Source: Lates calcarifer (taxonomy: Eukaryota; Chordata; Actinopteri; Centropomidae). From it: 64,000 nucleotides of DNA. The DNA lies in assembly GCF_001640805.2 (NCBI RefSeq), contig NC_066844.1:6422843-6486842 (forward strand), written 5' to 3'. A model generated the notes under the pieces. The model saw only the letters and a program-made list of their open reading frames with translations, did not search any database and was not told the DNA's origin. Below are positions 58,368 to 64,000 of this stretch, piece after piece. The translations under genes were made by a program, and so were the position numbers. Numbering within the stretch: position 1 is the first letter of the stretch; every line of letters begins with the position of its first letter.

Positions 58368-60989
58368 TGAGTGGAACTTTCAGGCACCTGCTGCTTTGTT
58401 ATACACTGTTTATCAGTTTATACAATAAGGTCTTTTGTTAGCTTTAAAATGAAATTCAGATCTCAAATAAAAACAGTAGTTATGTGAGTCAGCTTAACTC
58501 CTCGGTAACTCCCTCTGCAACACTAACAACAGCAGGCCTCAACTTGCACAGGCAACATGAGGTCAGACGAAGAGAAAAGAAAGAGACAGACAGAGAGAAT
58601 AGATCCGTGTCTAATTTTCAGGGGTAAAGCCACATTTGTTAAAGAATCCCTGGCACTGCAATTGAAATTGCAGACACAGGCCAAAGTGCAGAGAATAGCA
58701 AGTCCTTGAACAATTGGAGAAAAGTTGGCAGCGTTTGATTGTTAAATTTTATTGGCCACTTTGTTGCTCAGACACAATGAAAGCCTGTCAGCAACATCTG
58801 CTTGTACTGTATGAGCACACACAGACACACACATATTCTAATTTATAGAGTGGTGATGCTGACACGTACTGACTGAATTCACACTGAATCCATCGAGTAT
58901 ACACAATTGACATCATATACTTAGTGCAACTGCAGCTATACGATCTCAAGCTTGTTTGAAATTCAGATGAAACAGAGAAATTGTACTCCAGTGTGAGAAA
59001 CAAATCTTCAAAGCATTCACACATTGTAAGCACACAAAAGGGAAGCAGCAGCAGCAGCCTGCTGTCAAACTGGATTTTAATTGATGACTGTCTCTCTTTT
59101 AATCCACACTATGAAAACTTTTTCAAAGGCTTATTGTAGGGTTTTACCTCAGAAACTAACATTTATGCTTCATGTTTAGGAACAAGTAAACACTGTAGGT
59201 CTATTTAACCTGTTTTACTTGATTGTGGGAATTTGCTTAAATCAGCTCAGGTCCTTTGGATGTGAGCTGTTGTTTATTTTGGTACTCTGAGATACAATCT
59301 TCAAAAATTGTAAATACCTGACTCATCATTGTACCTTGCATGCTGGGACCGTCTGCTACTCTGGACATGCGTAGGCTTAGTCACTGCTATATCATTATTT
59401 ATAAAGGCCACTTCGGGAAAGCTCCCTTCATATTTATGACTCTAAATTAGTCCAGAAAAGTGGAGCTCAGGATAGTCTAAGTCCTAGGATTCATTGTTGC
59501 TGACAGTCTTTAAAGCTTAAACACACTAAAAAAGGTTTCATCATCCTCAACTACTGACTCACATCTAATGACGATTAGTGTTAGAGATTGTTGTGCTTTA
59601 AATGCAGTGGGAGTCCATTTCTAAATCTCTTTCCAACATCAATATTTTTTTATATTTTTTATATTTGTTGTTCAGATGCAATTTTCAGTTCTGCTGCCAT
59701 GTTGTTGTGAACACAATTATCATGATGTTACCTCAATTTAATCTTAACAGCTTCATGAGGGAAATTTCTCTCTCAAATCACTCAACTGAGCAGAAATTCT
59801 AATAAAGAAAGCTCATCATCATAATGGATGAATAGAGAATGAATGCTTTATACATAAGAAATGAGTCTCAGTTGTACATTGCATTTTAACTAGACTGCAG
59901 GGAACTGACCCCAACCCTGAAAAAAAGGCAATCAGAGAGGAGAAAATCAGTTTTATCACAGCACAGTTGTTTGAACTGACTTTTTTAGGCAGTAGTTCTG
60001 GTGCTGAATTGGGACAAACCAGTCCGCAGTAAAACAACAAGAAACCCCCAAAACACAACAACAACTACCTGGGAAGTAATATGCCTTGAAACCAATCCAG
60101 CCCTTAACACTTGGCGAGTATCTCTATTTCATTAATACCTGATAATCAAGTATCATAATGCACATCACAAATAACAAAAGTAAAAATAAGTTAAACCACT
60201 ACAAGAAATTAATTCAGAATTACTATCTATGCAAATTAATTGCAAATTGCTCGCAGCAGCATAAGACCAGAAATAAGAAGACAGCAATGACACTGCCCAC
60301 AAGATCTCCGAGAGAGCAATAAAACAGCCCGCTACTGACCTAACATTAGCAAACTGATATTGCTAAGCACACAAACACTGACTGAACAAAGCCAAGACAT
60401 CGACTCACATTATGCATATTAGTATGAGTGGCTAATATTTTTAATATGATGAAATGTCGCAGCAATTCCTAGCATCTCTGCTGTCATGGGAGTGAATTCT
60501 TTGGGAATAGACACGGTGACTCCAAACTGCCGACAGCAGGACACTGCTTGAGTTTGAGGCCCAAACACCTTTATTTAAAATTAAAATAAAAAGTCATCTT
60601 GATAACATGACTGAACTGTTATCAGGTGAGTCAGCTCATTAAATTGTACATGAGCAGCAGCAGTAGCAGCATGTGTTGCAGCACTATGGCAGAATTAGCA
60701 AGCGAGCAGTGCAAAAGAGGGGAGAGAGCATTGTTATCCTTTAAATAGGCTGCTTAATTGCAAAGGGTGCATTGGACATATGCTGCAGATAGTACAGTAT
60801 GTCAGGTGACAGTTGATTGTAACAGCACGATTCAAGAGACAACCACAAATTACCAATGCAACTGAAATGCACATACTTATGAATTGTCTAAATGTCCTTA
60901 TCAGCATGTTGTGGTAATCCACTAGTTCATTCCTTAATGTGTTCTGTATTTATAGCTGCACTGGTACTGGTACCCTGCAAATGTGAAGG
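58368..60989. other. Gene-free unique sequence with POU-type sites
   Basis: No supported gene. 59,640-59,670 is T-rich. A POU/homeodomain composite lies at 60,229-60,250 and an ATGCATAT octamer at 60,412-60,419. A short (CAG)n-like stretch is at 60,655-60,670. Confidence 0.55.
60229..60250 (+). promoter_or_regulatory. POU octamer plus homeodomain composite
   Basis: A perfect ATGCAAAT octamer (60,229-60,236) overlaps a TTAATT homeodomain core, and a second TGCAAATT follows (60,241-60,248). Compact spacing suggests a composite site, but AT-rich DNA gives octamers by chance. Confidence 0.3.
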
Positions 60990-61170
60990 CGAGGCAAGTT
61001 TATTTATATAGCACCATTCAGACACCAGGCAATTCAAAGTGCTTTGCAGAGGCATAAAAATACATTAAAAAAAAGACGTTAAGAAGGCATTAAGATTGAA
61101 TTTAAAAGACAATAAAAACAAAAGCAAAGGCAAGCAAATAAATAGTTCAATAAATAGTTAAAGATTAAAA
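60990..61170 (+). mobile_element. Teleost repeat ('ggcaagtttatttatatagcac' type)
   Basis: 'GGCAAGTTTATTTATATAGC', 'ACCATTCAGACACCAGGCAA' and 'TTCAAAGTGCTTTGCAGAGG' are a well-known fish repeat 3' region, followed by A-rich decayed sequence. The right boundary is approximate. Confidence 0.8.
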
Positions 61171-61970
61171 AGAAGTAGGAAGTATCTGAAAGCTCCTCCA
61201 GCACCAGCTGCCACCACTCAGCTGCAATTGCTACTCTTACATACTGCTGTGAAGTCACATTTTTGGGTGGGGGAGGCTAGAGAGGCTGAAAAACATAATG
61301 AACGTAATGTTAATCAGCACGAGCCACTCTGCTTCTTGATTTTGTTTAGTTTAATTAATCAGTGGTGAAATACGTGCTGTACGGGATCAGATATAAACAC
61401 ACTTCATTCTTCCTACTTCAATCTGTACACTGCTGAGGGAAGTTAACATTATGGGTCATATCAGTCATTGCCAATCATCCAACTGCATTATAGGAAATGT
61501 GGCTCCATAATGCCAAGTTTAAGGTATTAAGAGAAAAGTGATGACAGACTACGACCGCTGTAAGCCTGTTTTACTGACACAGATCGAGGTGTGATTTCTA
61601 TATTATCACAGGGTGAATTCTATGTCGCAAATATTTCAGAACAGTTACACTATACAGCCCTGGTGATTGTATAACCATTGCAATATATTACAGAGGAATG
61701 TTATCACATGCTTGCTGAACACCACAACTGTATATTACACAACAGAGTTAACCACAGCTGTTAACAACCACGGCTCCTCCATCTGTCCTTTCCCTGATGC
61801 CCTCCCTTCATCAGTCGGGACGACTGTGTGAAGCCGCCTGTAATCAGATTAGGCAGTGACTGGGTGACTGGGGCTTCTGCATCCACCCATCATTCCATCC
61901 CACTGTTAGCAACATCTGCGTCATGTGGAGAACCATGTGCATGCTGCGAAAGAGACAGATTAATGTGCTG

Positions 61971-62006
<36 letters not shown>

Positions 62007-63169
62007 AAAAGAACAAAAATGGTACAGCTCTCCATTTATGGCACATTAACCTGTGTTGTTTTTAACTGCCCGTGTTGTCTGTGTCACTAGCAGAATTAAG
62101 AAGACTCAAGATGTGACACAACACACACATCCATGCAGACACAGATTCACTTCAGTCATCCTTTACCTTTGCAGTTATACAGGGTGTGTACTTTGTGTAC
62201 TACGATAAAAAAAAACAAGCAGCAAGGTCGGGTAATATGATATGAGGTATAAAAAAGTTATTTTGCATTACCACTGCAGTTTGATAACACCATTGTCAGT
62301 GATGTATTTTTTATTGCGAGACAATTATAAATAATTTGTGGTGATAGCCAAATGAGAGGAGAATACAGTGTATTTGAATAGAAGCTGCAGAGTTATTCCA
62401 AGGATGGCTTAAACAAGACATCACATTCGTGCATTTTCAACCAAAAAAGGCAAATATCATCAGATAGTGACAGGACACTGGAAATTAAGAAAAATATCAT
62501 CGCATTTCATCATCCAACCTTACCCAAAGGAGAGAGTACAAATTACATAATCAAAGAGAAGGAAGCGGTGCAAAGTCACAGTCGACCAGAATGCACATAG
62601 ATTATCTCCCTCTTTGCAGAGAAGCACAAGAGAGGGCATATCCTGCTGATTAGGTGCGCTAAGATAACCCTGAGACACGGAGTGCCCCTTGCTGTGCAGC
62701 TTCTGGGAGCAAACATGTGTGCTCCTCACCTGGTAAAGGGCTCTACAGCCACTCAGACCCCGGCTGGCCTGGCCTGATCCATCCTGCCTCAACCCTAATG
62801 TCTCATTGGCATTCAGTCACACGCCTGCAGCAAGCAGCGAATAGAAGGCTTGGCGCTAGCTCACCACTATTAAGATTCTACAAAGCCAGCCGTTCCCCTG
62901 CCGCCACAAGCACACAGCGAATCACACAGCCAAGGAATAATAAAAGAGCTGGGGAAGGGATGGGCGTAACAGCTGGGCCAGCCAGTCACACAGCCAAGAC
63001 ACAGAGACACGAAAAGGATTTTAGTATAAAATTTGAAAGCTCTGCTATGCATAAAGTTTATGAGGGTAGCAGCTTGGATCACTGTTCACACTGCAGTAAC
63101 AGCTAATGAAAATTATATACTTCAAGTGGCTAAATCACCAGCGCAAACACATAATCGCACTGGCCCCAG
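61171..63169. other. Gene-free unique sequence
   Basis: No supported gene. Contains (TG)n at 61,972. The 129-codon plus frame at 62,717-63,106 is Ser/His/Arg-rich with no domain or splice context. Confidence 0.55.
61972..62004. repeat. (TG)16 microsatellite
   Basis: Thirty-three-base TG run. Confidence 0.97.
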
Positions 63170-63480
63170 TCACCGTGCTCCATCCCACCCTCTGTCATCT
63201 GCAAAACCACACCGTGACCACTTCATGATGAGCTGTATTACTGGCACGCCTCCCATCATGAACCACAGAGACAGCATCCCACTGGCCCATCGCCCCTGCC
63301 TGTTTATGTCTGCCTATCAACGTCCCCCCAGAATCCTAAGCTGCTTGCTAATCACCCTTTGAAAGAGCAGACTAATTCAGATGTCAAGGTCCATTACCAG
63401 TGAGCTGTCTAGAGGTGACCTGAGCCCCTATCTTGCAGTGATAAACACCAGTTGGAGGATAATGCACATCTGGATAATAG
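63170..63480. promoter_or_regulatory. Candidate conserved noncoding block
   Basis: Balanced, repeat-free sequence with 'GCTTGCTAATCACCCTTTGA', 'CAGACTAATTCAGATGTC' and 'GGATAATGCACATCTGGATA' words. The overlapping open frame (63,033-63,362) is Pro/His/Ser-rich and not domain-like. Low-confidence regulatory inference. Confidence 0.25.
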
Positions 63481-63534
63481 GAAAGTGGGAAGCGACACGC
63501 TAGCCAAATGTGCAATCACTGAATGCAGCTGACC

Positions 63535-63546
63535 GGGGGGGGGGGG
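63535..63546. repeat. Poly-G run, 12 G
   Basis: GACC followed by twelve G and TATG. Confidence 0.95.
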
Positions 63547-64000
63547 TATGCGGACTATGGTGTGTAGCAATCATTGTTGCATAAAGATAACGTCCTTCAT
63601 GACACTGCTGGGTCAGTCAGCCACCGTATGGCTGCTGTGCCTCTGGTAAAATAAACAAGGCTCTCAGACCGAGGAGTGACTCCTCACCAGCCGTCCCCTC
63701 CAATCTGCTCTCAGACACTGATGGAGACAATGCTCAACCAAAAGACAACCCACGCCACACTCGCATCCAGCCCTTTATGTTTTGTTTTGTTTTTTTTTGC
63801 TTCTCCATTCCAGTTTCACATTTACAGGATGTGACTGACGCACTGAGGAGCAAGGCAAGAGGAAAAACCTGAAAAAAAATCACACTAGGGACAAACACTT
63901 GTATTTTCAGGTCATAGCTATATCACATATAAACATCTTTTGGGGATTTCTGAGCTCCTATTATGATATGTTTTCGACGATTACACATTTAGGGGTTCTC
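63547..64000. other. Gene-free sequence to window end
   Basis: Unique sequence with a T-rich stretch at 63,778-63,800. No gene or assignable repeat; the window ends inside it. Confidence 0.6.

Noticed and set aside
62717..63106. 129-codon plus-strand frame
   Set aside because: Low-complexity Ser/His/Arg-rich product without domain; no exon-like borders.
1..64000. CRISPR arrays, operons, bacterial promoters or attachment sites
   Set aside because: No regularly spaced repeats and no coding organisation; the repeats and microsatellites identify vertebrate nuclear DNA.

Overview
This window reads as nuclear DNA of a ray-finned fish, probably a percomorph teleost. The evidence is its content: many long (CA/GT)n microsatellites, AT-leaning unique sequence, and about a dozen and a half decayed copies of interspersed repeats that I recognise as typical of teleost genomes. 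The repeat families were named from memory of their consensus features, not from a database search. I see no bacterial, organellar or viral organisation.

I could not support any protein-coding gene. The longest open frames (about 100 to 160 codons) either run through CA/GT repeats or have no recognisable domain, no codon-like pattern and no convincing exon borders. I found no tRNA, rRNA or known microRNA and no CRISPR array. The simplest reading is an intergenic gene desert or the inside of a very large intron.

Layout. 0-10.5 kb is rich in repeat debris: a ~575 bp teleost repeat at 2.8 kb, related elements at 6.0 and 10.0 kb, a hAT/MITE-like element with a near-perfect hairpin at 8.0-8.3 kb, and two copies of a family starting with a 'gggctgcaac' type end at 8.8 and 10.3 kb. 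10.5-22.5 kb has almost no recognisable transposon sequence but holds GA, CT, CA and GT tracts, plus a GC-rich patch at 18.3-18.4 kb. 22.5-29.3 kb holds a repeated hairpin, (TA)n, a teleost repeat 3' end, and opposed (AC)n/(TG)n tracts. 29.3-43 kb is again nearly free of recognisable repeats and is where sequence resembling conserved noncoding (enhancer-type) DNA is densest. 43-61 kb mixes seven more repeat copies with further enhancer-like blocks. 61-64 kb is ordinary unique DNA.

The most notable signal is regulatory. Two perfect palindromic RFX X-boxes (36,074 and 52,413) and a one-mismatch version (46,093) lie within 17 kb, in a 64-kb stretch where about 0.004 perfect matches are expected by chance. 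Dense homeodomain cores (34.4 kb), PBX/HOX-like sites (44.6 and 46.9 kb), POU octamers (60.2 and 60.4 kb) and paired TCF/LEF-like sites (57.6 kb) fit a long-range regulatory landscape of a developmental gene outside the window. Conservation itself cannot be seen from one sequence, so every enhancer call is inference.
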